DNA of 64,000 bases from Albidovulum aestuarii (GCF_029961185.1 NZ_JASBQQ010000006.1:202162-266161), one strand, 5' to 3'; counted from the first letter of the stretch, positions 1-8,858 are shown. Program-made: numbers and translations. Notes: generated from the sequence alone by a model not told the origin.

Positions 1-1016
1 ACGGGTACCCGTGCGATGGCGATATTGTGCTTATTGAGCGAAGAATACATCGCCTGCGTGACGACGCCGACCTGCTTGTCGCCTCGGAAGACCGGCGCGC
101 CATTGCCCGGCGCACCGGTACCGTCGAGCTTCAGCCCCCAGATCTTGAAGCGTTCCTTGCCTTTCAGCCGGTAATGCTCCTCCGCGCCCCGGAAGCCGGT
201 CTTGCCCGGCGAGACGGTGAAGTCGAGCCCAAGTTCCCACAGCGTATCGCCGGGGCCCTCATCCTCGAACGGATACATCTCGGAATTGTCGTAGGGGAAG
301 AACAGAAGGTAGCTTTCGGTCCTGAGAAGGTCGAGCGTCGTGAAGCGGCAGGGGATGATCCCCATCGACGCGCCTTCCTCCAGGATGCGGTCCCAGATCG
401 TCGGGGCGTCCTGCCCCCGGCAGAAAAGCTCATATCCACGCTCGCCGGTATAGCCGGTGCGTGAGATCATGACCGGGAAGCCGAACAGAGAAGTCTGCAT
501 ATGGCTGAAGTAGTTGAGGTTACGAATGCCCTCGACATGCTTTTGCAGATAGTCCACCGCCAACGGCCCCTGCAACGAAAGGTCGTGCAGGTTGTCATCG
601 AAGCGGATGGAGACATCGCGGCCGGTCGCGGCCATGGTCAGTTGCTCATGCGCGCTGCCTGAACCGTGAACGACCATCCAGCTGTTGGGACCCATCCGGT
701 AGATGACGCAATCGTCGACAAACTTGCCTGCGTCATTCAGCATCGTGGCATAGACTGACCGGCCCGGCATGATCTTTTCAACATTGCGAGTCGTCGCGCG
801 GTCGATGACGTGGCTGGCGGCGGGACCGGTGATGTGCACCTTCTTCAGGCCCGAGACATCCATCAGGCCTGCCTTGGTGCGGATCGCCAGATATTCCTGT
901 TCCGGGTCACCCTTGCTGTAGGACCACGCCGTACCCATTCCACTCCAGTCCTCAAGGTCCGAGCCGAGCGCGCGGTGACGGTCGGCAAGCGCCGAAAACC
1001 TCCATGATGCTGTCAT
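1..1016 (-). CDS. GcvT-family aminomethyltransferase-like protein (partial, runs off left edge)
   Basis: The reading frame starts at the ATG at 1016 behind an AGGGAGAT ribosome site and stays open to base 1, giving at least 338 residues; the stop lies outside the window. The protein has the GcvT/YgfZ fold signatures: an early DVSGLKK segment, a TTRNVEKIMPG stretch and the SRTGYTGERGYELFC motif, followed by a C-terminal barrel. GcvT relatives bind tetrahydrofolate and move one-carbon groups. Being divergent from amt and the methylamine genes mgsABC-gmaS, it could feed methyl carbon from N-methylglutamate into folate; this is inference. DmdA-type DMSP demethylase is an alternative member of the same superfamily, but the N-terminus does not look like DmdA. 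Confidence 0.85.
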   Translation of the reverse strand, partial: MTASWRFSALADRHRALGSDLEDWSGMGTAWSYSKGDPEQEYLAIRTKAGLMDVSGLKKVHITGPAASHVIDRATTRNVEKIMPGRSVYATMLNDAGKFVDDCVIYRMGPNSWMVVHGSGSAHEQLTMAATGRDVSIRFDDNLHDLSLQGPLAVDYLQKHVEGIRNLNYFSHMQTSLFGFPVMISRTGYTGERGYELFCRGQDAPTIWDRILEEGASMGIIPCRFTTLDLLRTESYLLFFPYDNSEMYPFEDEGPGDTLWELGLDFTVSPGKTGFRGAEEHYRLKGKERFKIWGLKLDGTGAPGNGAPVFRGDKQVGVVTQAMYSSLNKHNIAIARVP

Positions 1017-1249
1017 TTGTATCTCCCTGATGCGTCTTCAGATTGTGGATGCCAGTTCTCGGTGTGACCTGGCTTTTCGTCGGTATTCTGTCGCGAATCC
1101 CCCGTTTGGCAGCGAAGAATTTTGCCGGGCGATGGCCCGAATTCTTGAAGGCAAGCGCTCTTTGAAAGGCAGGATGGCTGTATCCCATGCGCCCAGTCAA
1201 GAAAAAAAGTTTCCCACGAGGATATCTACATTCTCAGACACAACAGCCC

Positions 1250-1265
1250 TGCACATTGTTGTGCA
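1250..1265. promoter_or_regulatory. NtrC-like palindrome upstream of amt
   Basis: TGCACA and TGTGCA form a perfect 6-bp inverted repeat around TTGT, about 120 bp before the amt start. NtrC sites are usually a TGCAC/GTGCA dyad of 17 bp, so this 16-bp dyad is one base short. An ammonium transporter promoter is where a nitrogen-control site is expected. The rest of the 370-bp gap 1017-1385 shows no gene; I found no good sigma-54 element. Confidence 0.35.
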
Positions 1266-1385
1266 ATCCTCTTTGAACCCAACGGGGAAGTGCTGAAAAT
1301 TTCATCAAAGGAATAATTGTTGACTTGATTGCCCGCCTGCATGTTCAATGTCCGGAAACAATAACCACTGCAGCGAACGGGGAGA

Positions 1386-2762
1386 ATGAAAGTGGACGGA
1401 AATCTAAACGCACTGACGACAGTGTTCACCGAGTTCTATTACTGGGTAACTGTCGTATTCATGTTTCTCATCCATGTGGGCTTCTGCATGTATGAGGTCG
1501 GCGCGAGCCGCCGGCGTAACCATATGCACACGCTGATGAAGAACGTGATGATCATTCCCTTGGTCACGGTCACATTCTTCTTCTTTGGCTGGTGGATCTA
1601 TTGGGCCTTCCCCAATGCCTTCCCAGGCATGGGCGGTATCGGATGGGAGGCCGGCGCCCCCTATGCACCGTGGTCCGAAAACATGGGCACCCATCTTGGC
1701 GACCGTATCACCGGCGTCTTCTGGGCAGCCTTCCTGCTGTTTTCCTGGACTGCGGCCTCCATCGTCTCGGGTTCGGTGATCGAGCGCATCCGCTCCAGCG
1801 CCCTTTGGCTGCATGCGGTGATGATCGGTTCGGTCTGGTGGATCATCGACGCCGCCTGGGGCTGGCACTGGGACGGCTGGATGGTCAAGGTTCTGGGCTA
1901 TCACGATGCCTATGCATCCGGCGTCATCCATGCCATCGCGGGCGGCTATGCGCTGGGCGTGATCATGGTACTGGGGCCGCGGATCGGCAAGTTCGCCGCC
2001 GACGGTACACCGCGCGATATCCCGCCGCATAACCCGTGGATGCTGACCATCGGTCTCTTCCTGATCTATACCGGGTTCTGGGGCTTCTACGCGGCCTGCA
2101 ACGTGCCGATCATTGCGCCTGAAGTGATCGATGGCCAGATCGTCGGGACTACCTGGACGGCGACGAACATCTATCTGGCACCGACGACATTGTCGGCCAT
2201 CACCTTCAACTTCCTGATGTCCTTGTCGGGCGGATTGATGGCAGCCTATATCGTATCCAAAGGCGATGCGTTCTGGACCTTCTCGGGCGGTCTTGCAGGG
2301 GTCATCACGGCGTCGGCCGGGAATGACCTTTACCACCCGATCCAGGCCATGCTTGTTGGCGCGGTCGGTGTCGTGATCGTCTACAAGCTGCACTACTGGG
2401 TTGAGCGCAAGTTCAAGCTGGACGATGCAGTGGGCGCGGTCGCGGTGCACGGTTATTCCGGCGTCATCGGCCTGATCCTTGCGGGCTTCCTTCTTTGGGG
2501 CGCGCCGTCCTCACCCTATGAAGGGTATGCGACGATCAATCCGATCGGCAACACCATTGGCGCGGCGATCATGTTCGGCCTTCTGGGCTTCCTGCCCGGC
2601 TGGGTTCTGGCCAAGATGCAGGCCGCCGCAGGCGTGCTGCGCATCCCCGAAGAGGTGGAACTGCAAGGTCTCGATTACGCCGAGCATCACGCCTACGAGG
2701 ATGCCGTGCACACGATCATCGAGGCCGACAAGGCGCATCTTGCGTCCCGCGTCAAAGCATAA
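1386..2762 (+). CDS. amt: Ammonium/methylammonium transporter, Amt family
   Basis: The 458-residue polytopic membrane protein has the Amt pore signature. The first pore histidine lies in GVIHAIAG with the conserved aspartate eight residues before it, and the second pore histidine is in AVAVHGYSG. The start at 1386 has a GGGGAG ribosome site. Amt proteins move ammonium and the analogue methylammonium across the inner membrane. It is followed 12 bp later by a small membrane protein and then by the methylamine-assimilation genes, so methylammonium uptake is a plausible physiological role. No GlnK/GlnB gene sits beside it, which is unusual for amt. The family is certain; substrate preference is inferred from neighbours. 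Confidence 0.93.
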   Translation: MKVDGNLNALTTVFTEFYYWVTVVFMFLIHVGFCMYEVGASRRRNHMHTLMKNVMIIPLVTVTFFFFGWWIYWAFPNAFPGMGGIGWEAGAPYAPWSENMGTHLGDRITGVFWAAFLLFSWTAASIVSGSVIERIRSSALWLHAVMIGSVWWIIDAAWGWHWDGWMVKVLGYHDAYASGVIHAIAGGYALGVIMVLGPRIGKFAADGTPRDIPPHNPWMLTIGLFLIYTGFWGFYAACNVPIIAPEVIDGQIVGTTWTATNIYLAPTTLSAITFNFLMSLSGGLMAAYIVSKGDAFWTFSGGLAGVITASAGNDLYHPIQAMLVGAVGVVIVYKLHYWVERKFKLDDAVGAVAVHGYSGVIGLILAGFLLWGAPSSPYEGYATINPIGNTIGAAIMFGLLGFLPGWVLAKMQAAAGVLRIPEEVELQGLDYAEHHAYEDAVHTIIEADKAHLASRVKA

Positions 2763-2774
2763 GGAGAGCGCATC

Positions 2775-2990
2775 ATGTCTACGATTGGTTACGATAGCTG
2801 GGCAGTGGATCTTGCCGAGGTTGGCGCGGTCTATCCCTTCCAGGGCACTGAAACGTTCATGTTTATCCTAGGTCTGGTGTTCTGGATTGGCTGGCATCGC
2901 GTTCAGTATGTCCGCGAAGGCAAGCACTTGGATGAAGCCCGCAAGATGGGCGATGCCGAGAAGGTTGCTAAAATGTTGGAACGGTACTGA
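2775..2990 (+). CDS. Small single-pass membrane protein downstream of amt
   Basis: This 71-residue protein starts 12 bp after the amt stop with an AAGGAGAG ribosome site, so it is almost certainly cotranscribed. It has one hydrophobic segment at about residues 27-40 (FMFILGLVFWIGW) and a charged, helical C-terminus rich in Lys, Arg and Glu. I do not recognise a named family. Its position suggests an accessory subunit or stabiliser of the Amt protein, or a link between transport and the following enzymes; both are guesses. A strong hairpin follows it at 3001-3027. Confidence 0.75.
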   Translation: MSTIGYDSWAVDLAEVGAVYPFQGTETFMFILGLVFWIGWHRVQYVREGKHLDEARKMGDAEKVAKMLERY

Positions 2991-3000
2991 CCGTTCCCTT

Positions 3001-3027
3001 TCCGGGCGGGTTCACAGCCCGCCCGGA
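3001..3027 (+). terminator. Hairpin between amt unit and mgsA
   Basis: TCCGGGCGGG pairs perfectly with CCCGCCCGGA across a 7-base loop, giving a 10-bp stem right after the small membrane-protein gene. There is no following T-run, so it may be a weak terminator, an attenuator or an mRNA-stabilising structure separating amt from mgsABC. Confidence 0.5.
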
Positions 3028-3115
3028 TATTCTGACGTGAATATTTGTTTCTTCATAGTTGATAGGCTGAAAACTTCCTGCTAGCTTTTCGAGGCACTCA
3101 GAAGGGAATCAAAAC

Positions 3116-4012
3116 ATGTGCGGAATCGTCGGATTATTCCTCAAAGACAAAGCACTTGAACCGCAGCTCGGCGCGCTTCTCACCGATATGCTGATCACGA
3201 TGACGGATCGTGGGCCGGACAGTGCCGGGATCGCGATTTACGGCACGGATGCGGACGGGAATTCCAAGCTGACGGTGCAGTCGCCGAACCCGGACGCGGA
3301 TTTCAAAGGGCTGGCCGCTGAGCTTGGGAAAGCCATCGGCACCAAGGTCGCGCAGCGCGACAAGGACACCCATACGGTTCTAGAGATGCCCGCCGAAAAG
3401 ATTGCCGAGGCGCGCGAGGCGCTGAAGACGCTTCGCCCCGACACGCGGGTGATGAGCACCGGCGATACGATGGAGATTTATAAGGAGGTCGGCCTGCCCA
3501 AGGATGTGGCCTCCCGCTTCGACGTCGCGAAGATGAGCGGCACGCATGGCATCGGCCATACCCGCATGGCGACCGAATCCGCCGTCACTACGATGGGCGC
3601 GCATCCCTTTTCCACCGGGTCGGATCAGTGCCTTGTCCATAACGGTTCGCTCTCCAACCATAACAGTCTACGCCGTCAGCTTGCCCGCGAGGGCATCCTG
3701 ACCGAGACGATGAACGACACCGAAGTCGGCGCCGCCTACCTGACATGGAAGATGCGCGAAGGTGCCACGCTGGGCGAGGCGCTGGAAAGCAGCCTCGACG
3801 ATCTCGACGGGTTCTTCACCTTCGTCGTCGGCACCAAGGACGGGTTCGGCGTGGTGCGCGATCCCATCGCCTGCAAACCGGCCGTCATGGCCGAGACCGA
3901 TCAATATGTCGCCTTCGGCTCGGAATACCGGGCGCTGGTGAACCTTCCCGGCATCGAGACCGCAAGGGTCTGGGAGCCGGAGCCCGCAACCGTATATTTC
4001 TGGAACCACTGA
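3116..4012 (+). CDS. mgsA: N-methylglutamate synthase subunit A, class II glutamine amidotransferase
   Basis: The 298-residue protein starts MCGIVG, placing the catalytic cysteine at position 2 after methionine removal, as in Ntn-type class II amidotransferases. It contains the GIGHTRMATES and VHNGSLSNHNSLR motifs that bind glutamine. In NMG synthase the glutamate-synthase large chain is split into three polypeptides, and this is the amidotransferase part, which would take methylamine from gamma-glutamylmethylamide. An alternative is a glutamine amidotransferase of a stand-alone glutamate synthase, but the order mgsA-mgsB-mgsC-gmaS fits the methylamine pathway. It precedes mgsB by 2 bp. Confidence 0.88.
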   Translation: MCGIVGLFLKDKALEPQLGALLTDMLITMTDRGPDSAGIAIYGTDADGNSKLTVQSPNPDADFKGLAAELGKAIGTKVAQRDKDTHTVLEMPAEKIAEAREALKTLRPDTRVMSTGDTMEIYKEVGLPKDVASRFDVAKMSGTHGIGHTRMATESAVTTMGAHPFSTGSDQCLVHNGSLSNHNSLRRQLAREGILTETMNDTEVGAAYLTWKMREGATLGEALESSLDDLDGFFTFVVGTKDGFGVVRDPIACKPAVMAETDQYVAFGSEYRALVNLPGIETARVWEPEPATVYFWNH

Positions 4013-4014
4013 AC

Positions 4015-4698
4015 ATGCAGACAATCGACCTTGAGGCCACGGGGCTGCGCGATCTTAACGCAACGCTTCAGGCGCAGAGCGCCGATACCAACCAGACCGC
4101 CTGGGAAATCGTCAATGCAAAGGGCAGCCATGCGCTGGCCGTCGGGCTGGATGCACCGATCGACGTAACCGTGAAAGGCTCCACCGGCTACTACTGCGGT
4201 GGCATGAACAAGCAGGCGACGATCCGCATCCACGGCTCGGCGGGGCCAGGCGTGGCCGAGAACATGATGTCCGGCACCGTGATCATCGAAGGTGACGCCA
4301 GCCAATATGCAGGGGCCACCGGGCATGGCGGCCTCCTGGTGATCAAGGGCAACGCCTCATCCCGCTGTGGCATATCGATGAAGGGCATCGACATCGTCGT
4401 GCAGGGAAATATCGGACATATGTCGGCCTTCATGGCGCAATCCGGCAACCTTGTCGTCTGCGGCAATGCTGGCGATGCTTTGGGCGACTCGCTCTACGAG
4501 GCGCGGCTTTTCGTGCGTGGCACCGTAAAAAGCCTTGGCGCCGATTGCATCGAAAAAGAGATGCGGCCCGAACATCTGGAGATTCTGCGCGACCTGCTCG
4601 ATCGTGCCGGGATCGATGCAAAGCCTGAAGAGTTCAAGCGCTACGGCTCGGCCCGCAAGCTTTACAACTTCGACGTCGACAACGCGTCGGCCTACTAA
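4015..4698 (+). CDS. mgsB: N-methylglutamate synthase subunit B, GltB C-terminal beta-helix domain
   Basis: The chosen ATG at 4015 lies 2 bp after the mgsA stop and gives 227 residues. The protein is a right-handed beta-helix of the GXGXG type seen at the C-terminus of the glutamate synthase large subunit, with repeated segments such as GTVIIEGDAS, GLLVIKGNAS and NLVVCGNAG. In glutamate synthase this domain is structural and supports channelling between the amidotransferase and FMN domains. Here it is a separate gene between mgsA and mgsC, as in known NMG clusters. The frame extends upstream inside mgsA but has no support there. Confidence 0.87.
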   Translation: MQTIDLEATGLRDLNATLQAQSADTNQTAWEIVNAKGSHALAVGLDAPIDVTVKGSTGYYCGGMNKQATIRIHGSAGPGVAENMMSGTVIIEGDASQYAGATGHGGLLVIKGNASSRCGISMKGIDIVVQGNIGHMSAFMAQSGNLVVCGNAGDALGDSLYEARLFVRGTVKSLGADCIEKEMRPEHLEILRDLLDRAGIDAKPEEFKRYGSARKLYNFDVDNASAY

Positions 4699-4708
4699 GG
4701 ACATGGCA

Positions 4709-6049
4709 ATGAAAGATAAAATTGATCGCAAGATCCCACAGACGGTGCCGCGCCAGTCCTGGACCTTCTCGAACGAAATCAACTCCGAAATCCGCCGTGC
4801 GGCAGCGACGGGTATCTACGATATCAGGGGCGGTGGCGCGAAACGGCGGGTGCCGCATTTCGACGACCTGCTGTTTCTCGGGGCCTCGATCAGCCGCTAT
4901 CCGCTGGAAGGCTACCGCGAGAAATGCGGAACGAATGTGACGCTGGGCACGAGGTTCGCACAGAACCCGATTGAGCTTGATATCCCGGTGACCATCGCGG
5001 GTATGTCATTCGGTGCGCTTTCTGGCCCGGCCAAAGAGGCTTTGGGCAGAGGCGCGTCGGCGGCGGGTACATCCACGACGACCGGCGATGGCGGCATGAC
5101 GCCCGAGGAACGTGGGCATTCCTCGAAACTCGTCTATCAATATCTGCCTTCGCGCTACGGGATGAACCCTGACGATCTTCGTAAGGCCGACGCGATTGAG
5201 GTCGTGGTCGGTCAGGGCGCGAAACCCGGTGGCGGGGGTATGTTGCTGGGCCAGAAAATCTCCGATCGGGTCGCGCAGATGCGCAACCTGCCGAAAGGGA
5301 TCGACCAGCGGTCGGCTTGTCGGCATCCGGACTGGACCGGACCGGATGATCTGGAAATCAAGATCCTTGAACTGCGTGAGATCACCGGCTGGAAAGTGCC
5401 CGTCTATATCAAGATCGGCGGCACGCGACCCTACTACGATACCGCGCTTGCGGTGAAGGCCGGGGCCGATGTCGTGGTGCTGGACGGGATGCAGGGCGGT
5501 ACGGCGGCGACGCAGGACGTCTTCATCGAACATGTCGGCCTGCCGATCCTCGCTTGTATCCACGGCGCGGTGAAGGCGCTGCAGGACCTTGGCATGCACC
5601 GCAAGGTGCAGCTCATTGTCTCGGGCGGTATCCGTACCGGGGCTGATGTGGCGAAGGCCATGGCTTTGGGCGCGGACGCGGTGGCCATCGGCACGGCTGC
5701 ACTGATCGCGCTTGGCGACAACGACCCGCACTGGGAAGAGGAATACCGCAAGCTTGGCACCACTACCGGCGCCTATGACGACTGGCACGAAGGCAAGGAC
5801 CCGGCGGGCATCACCACGCAGGACCCTGAACTGATGGCCCGCTTCGACCCGATCGAAGGCGGTCGGCGGCTGAAGAACTACCTGAAGGTGCTGACACTTG
5901 AGGCGCAGACTATCGCGCGGGCCTGTGGCAAGAACCATCTGCACAATCTGGAGCCGGAAGACCTTTGCGCCATCACGATGGAGGCGGCGGCAATGGCCCG
6001 TGTCCCCCTTGCCGGGACCGACTGGTACCCCGGAAAAGGCGGTTTCTGA
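4709..6049 (+). CDS. mgsC: N-methylglutamate synthase subunit C, FMN-binding glutamate-synthase-like domain
   Basis: I chose the ATG at 4709 because AAGGA ends 7 bases before it; the in-frame ATG at 4703 is too close to that site. The product has 446 residues and the TIM-barrel of glutamate synthase, with GMSFGALSG, GQGAKPGGGG, IKIGGTRPYYDTA and SGGIRTGADVAKAMALGADAV motifs for FMN and 2-imino-glutarate binding. It would reduce the imine formed with methylamine to N-methylglutamate. Oddly, the place where glutamate synthases carry the cysteines of the 3Fe-4S cluster (before GITTQDPEL) has none here. It is cotranscribed with mgsB and gmaS. Confidence 0.88.
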   Translation: MKDKIDRKIPQTVPRQSWTFSNEINSEIRRAAATGIYDIRGGGAKRRVPHFDDLLFLGASISRYPLEGYREKCGTNVTLGTRFAQNPIELDIPVTIAGMSFGALSGPAKEALGRGASAAGTSTTTGDGGMTPEERGHSSKLVYQYLPSRYGMNPDDLRKADAIEVVVGQGAKPGGGGMLLGQKISDRVAQMRNLPKGIDQRSACRHPDWTGPDDLEIKILELREITGWKVPVYIKIGGTRPYYDTALAVKAGADVVVLDGMQGGTAATQDVFIEHVGLPILACIHGAVKALQDLGMHRKVQLIVSGGIRTGADVAKAMALGADAVAIGTAALIALGDNDPHWEEEYRKLGTTTGAYDDWHEGKDPAGITTQDPELMARFDPIEGGRRLKNYLKVLTLEAQTIARACGKNHLHNLEPEDLCAITMEAAAMARVPLAGTDWYPGKGGF

Positions 6050-6125
6050 ACGATTCGAATTGCGGGCGCGATCCACAAGGGTCGCGCCCTTCACAAATCA
6101 AAAACAGGGAAAGGAAAAGCAGACC

Positions 6126-7433
6126 ATGGCGACAGATCTGGCGGCTTTTGCAAAAAAGAACGGCGTAAAATACTTCATGATTTCCTACACTGACCTCTTC
6201 GGCGGCCAGCGCGCCAAGCTGGTCCCTGCCGAGGCGATCGCGGACATGCAGAAGGACGGCGCCGGCTTTGCCGGCTTTGCCACATGGCTCGATCTGACGC
6301 CGGCCCATCCCGACATGCTCGCCGTTCCCGACCCGGAATCGGTCATCCAGTTGCCTTGGAAGCCCGAGGTCGCCTGGCTCGCTTCGAACTGCATCATGGA
6401 GGACAAGGAGGTCAATCAGGCGCCACGCAATGTGCTGCGCAAGCTGATTTCCGAGGCCGCCGAGGAAGGCATGCATGTCAAGACCGGGGTAGAGGCGGAG
6501 TTCTTCCTCCTGACCCCTGACGGAGAACAAATCTCCGATCCCTACGACACGGCAGCAAAGCCCTGCTACGACCAGCAGGCGGTGATGCGCCGCTACGACG
6601 TGATCAAGGAGATCTGCGACTATATGCTCCAGCTTGGCTGGGGCCCTTATCAGAACGACCACGAGGATGCGAATGGCCAGTTCGAGATGAACTGGGAATT
6701 CGACGATGTGATGGCCACGGCGGACAAGCATTCGTTCTTCAAGTTCATGACCAAGTCGGTCGCGGAAAAGCACGGGCTGCGCGCAACCTTTATGCCGAAA
6801 CCCATCAAGGGGCTGACCGGCAATGGCTGCCACGTCCATATCTCGGTCTGGGACAAGGCGGGCAAGACCAACGTCTTTGCCGACAAGTCGAAGGAACTTG
6901 GCCTGTCGGACAAGGGCCGCAACTTCCTTGGCGGGATCATGAAACACGCCTCGGCACTTGCCGCGATCACCAATCCGACGGTGAACAGCTATAAGCGGAT
7001 CAACGCGCCACGGACGATTTCCGGGGCGACATGGGCGCCGAACACCGTGACCTGGACGGGCAACAACCGCACCCATATGGTGCGGGTCCCGGGGCCCGGA
7101 CGGTTCGAGCTGCGCCTGCCCGACGGGGCGGCAAACCCCTATTTGCTTCAGGCGGTCATCATTGCCGCCGGTCTCGACGGCGTGCGCAGCAAAGCCGATC
7201 CGGGCAAGCGTTGGGACATCGACATGTATGCCGAGGGACACAAGGTGAAAGGCGCGCCGAAGCTGCCATTGAACCTTCTCGACGCCTTGCGTGAATATGA
7301 CAAGGACAAGTCGCTCAAGGCCGCGATGGGCGCTGATTTCTCATCCGCCTATCTGAAGCTCAAGCAGCAGGAATGGAATTCTTTCGTTTCTCATTTCTCC
7401 AGATGGGAGAAGGAGCACACGCTCGACATTTGA
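6126..7433 (+). CDS. gmaS: Gamma-glutamylmethylamide synthetase
   Basis: The ATG at 6126 follows an AGGAAAAG ribosome site and gives 435 residues, the usual GmaS length. It belongs to the glutamine synthetase superfamily: a beta-grasp N-terminus, then EAEFFLL and the NGCHVHISVWD metal/glutamate-binding motifs, the NSYKRINAPRTI adenylation-loop region and GRFELRLPDGAANPYL. GmaS ligates methylamine to glutamate using ATP, giving gamma-glutamylmethylamide for MgsABC. Ordinary glutamine synthetase GlnA is longer and carries a different C-terminus, and the neighbouring mgs genes make GmaS the best call. It closes the operon before a strong terminator. Confidence 0.9.
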   Translation: MATDLAAFAKKNGVKYFMISYTDLFGGQRAKLVPAEAIADMQKDGAGFAGFATWLDLTPAHPDMLAVPDPESVIQLPWKPEVAWLASNCIMEDKEVNQAPRNVLRKLISEAAEEGMHVKTGVEAEFFLLTPDGEQISDPYDTAAKPCYDQQAVMRRYDVIKEICDYMLQLGWGPYQNDHEDANGQFEMNWEFDDVMATADKHSFFKFMTKSVAEKHGLRATFMPKPIKGLTGNGCHVHISVWDKAGKTNVFADKSKELGLSDKGRNFLGGIMKHASALAAITNPTVNSYKRINAPRTISGATWAPNTVTWTGNNRTHMVRVPGPGRFELRLPDGAANPYLLQAVIIAAGLDGVRSKADPGKRWDIDMYAEGHKVKGAPKLPLNLLDALREYDKDKSLKAAMGADFSSAYLKLKQQEWNSFVSHFSRWEKEHTLDI

Positions 7434-7452
7434 GTCCGGCTGCGAACAGAGA

Positions 7453-7479
7453 GCCCCCGTTTATCACGGGGGCTTTTTT
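7453..7479 (+). terminator. Rho-independent terminator after gmaS
   Basis: GCCCCCG and CGGGGGC form a perfect 7-bp stem with a 7-base loop, followed by six T. It ends the mgsABC-gmaS transcript. The remaining 300 bp to 7778 contain no supported gene. Confidence 0.92.
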
Positions 7480-7778
7480 GTCGCTCAAGCCCCTACAGCC
7501 GATGCCTTCGTTCCGACTGAATGAAAACAAGTGATGACCGAGGGCCGTCGCCGCAGCCGTGAACGCCATCCGTTACGCGGGACAGATCCCCAATTCGCCG
7601 ACCTCGTGCCGAAGACCGCTGTAGGCGCTTCGCGACCGTGGCGCGGCACCTCGGATGCAAAATCGACCTTCCCCGCACCTGCGATGCAGCAAGTGGAAAA
7701 TCAGCCAGCTGTCATTGGCTGCGCCTCACAACAACGGCAACATCGTAAGGCAAGATGATGCGGTCATTGCACGACCGC

Positions 7779-8663
7779 CTAAAGTGTTTCCCAAACGTCG
7801 CGGCCTGTCTTGTCAAGACGATCGGGTGAGCAGAAGAGCGTGAGTGTCAGCGTGGCTTCCCAGCTTTCACCACCCACACGCGCGATCCGCCCATCCGCTA
7901 TCTCGTCGGCAACGACACTCTCGGGAAGCCATGACACTCCGCTGCCCGACAGTGTCCGGCGCTTGATCGCCTCTGTAAGCGCGTCCATGTAGCACAGCGC
8001 AAGCGGCGGTTCGCGGCGTCCGATCGTCTGGTCGACCACCGTGCCGAGAAAGCTGGAAGGATCATATCCCAGATAGGGCATTGGCGCGACGGTTGCAGTG
8101 TCCAGACTCCATCCGTACCGATGCGCGGCCTCAGCCTGAGCCACGGGGAAAATCTTCTCGGTGCCGACGTCTCTTCGCGCAAACTGCGCGCCGTCGAATA
8201 TCGGCAGCACGTCCTGATGGCTATAGCACAGCAGGAAGTCGCAAGCGCCGTCCGACAGCATCTGGCAACAAGCGCGCAGGTTGTCCGAATAAACCCGGAC
8301 GCGCAGGTTCGGGATGTCGCGCTCCATCTGGCCGATGCGGCGGGAAAGGTAGTTGACCGAGATCGTGTGCAACACCGCAAATCGCTGAAACGCAGTGACG
8401 CCCCGTTCCTGGGCGCGGATTGTCTGGCGGATATCGGTGATTTCCGCGATGGCGTTGCGGGCGACCGGCAGGAATTGTTGTCCGGCTTCTGAAAGCTGGA
8501 CGGGATAGGTGGATCGCTTGATCAACGGCACGCCAATCCAGTTTTCAAGCGCTTTGATCCGACGGCTGAATGCTGGTTGAGTGATATTGCGCTCCTCGGC
8601 CGCCCGCGTGAAGTTCAGTGTCCGCGCGAGACAGACAAAGTCCTGCAGCCAGTTCAGGTCCAT
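7779..8663 (-). CDS. LysR-family transcriptional regulator
   Basis: The 294-residue protein starts with a classic LysR winged helix (residues 1-60, with NFTRAAEERNITQPAFSRRIKALE) followed by a periplasmic-binding-like effector domain. A GGGGGAGG ribosome site precedes the ATG at 8663. It is transcribed divergently from the first TRAP operon, so it most likely senses the TRAP substrate or its breakdown product and controls dctPQM and the hydrolase. The effector is unknown. The intergenic region has an imperfect AT-rich dyad that could be its binding site. Confidence 0.92.
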   Translation of the reverse strand: MDLNWLQDFVCLARTLNFTRAAEERNITQPAFSRRIKALENWIGVPLIKRSTYPVQLSEAGQQFLPVARNAIAEITDIRQTIRAQERGVTAFQRFAVLHTISVNYLSRRIGQMERDIPNLRVRVYSDNLRACCQMLSDGACDFLLCYSHQDVLPIFDGAQFARRDVGTEKIFPVAQAEAAHRYGWSLDTATVAPMPYLGYDPSSFLGTVVDQTIGRREPPLALCYMDALTEAIKRRTLSGSGVSWLPESVVADEIADGRIARVGGESWEATLTLTLFCSPDRLDKTGRDVWETL

Positions 8664-8707
8664 CTACGCCTCCCCCTTTTAGGGTGATGGTACATCTCCG
8701 ACAGAAT

Positions 8708-8724
8708 TATGCAAATTCAGTATA
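8708..8724. promoter_or_regulatory. Candidate LysR operator
   Basis: TATGC and GTATA flank AAATTCA as an imperfect dyad midway between the LysR gene and the divergent TRAP operon. LysR proteins usually bind T-N11-A dyads of this size in such places. This is a position-and-shape argument only. Confidence 0.3.
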
Positions 8725-8858
8725 GTTGGATGACATGTTTGAATTGGCGCGGTTTGTCTGAGCCTGCGTAGACTTGCTGACAGGCTGCGCCCGGCGCAGT
8801 TGGCAAGGGCCATCGGTATCAACGACTGTCGAAAGGCCTGCTAGAACAGGAGAGGACC

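Noticed and set aside
1017..1385. Sigma-54 promoter upstream of amt
   Set aside because: The TGGCA and TTGC elements found near 1108-1126 are 4 bases too far apart.
5973..7241. Minus-strand open frame over gmaS
   Set aside because: Antisense of a firmly identified glutamine-synthetase-family gene.
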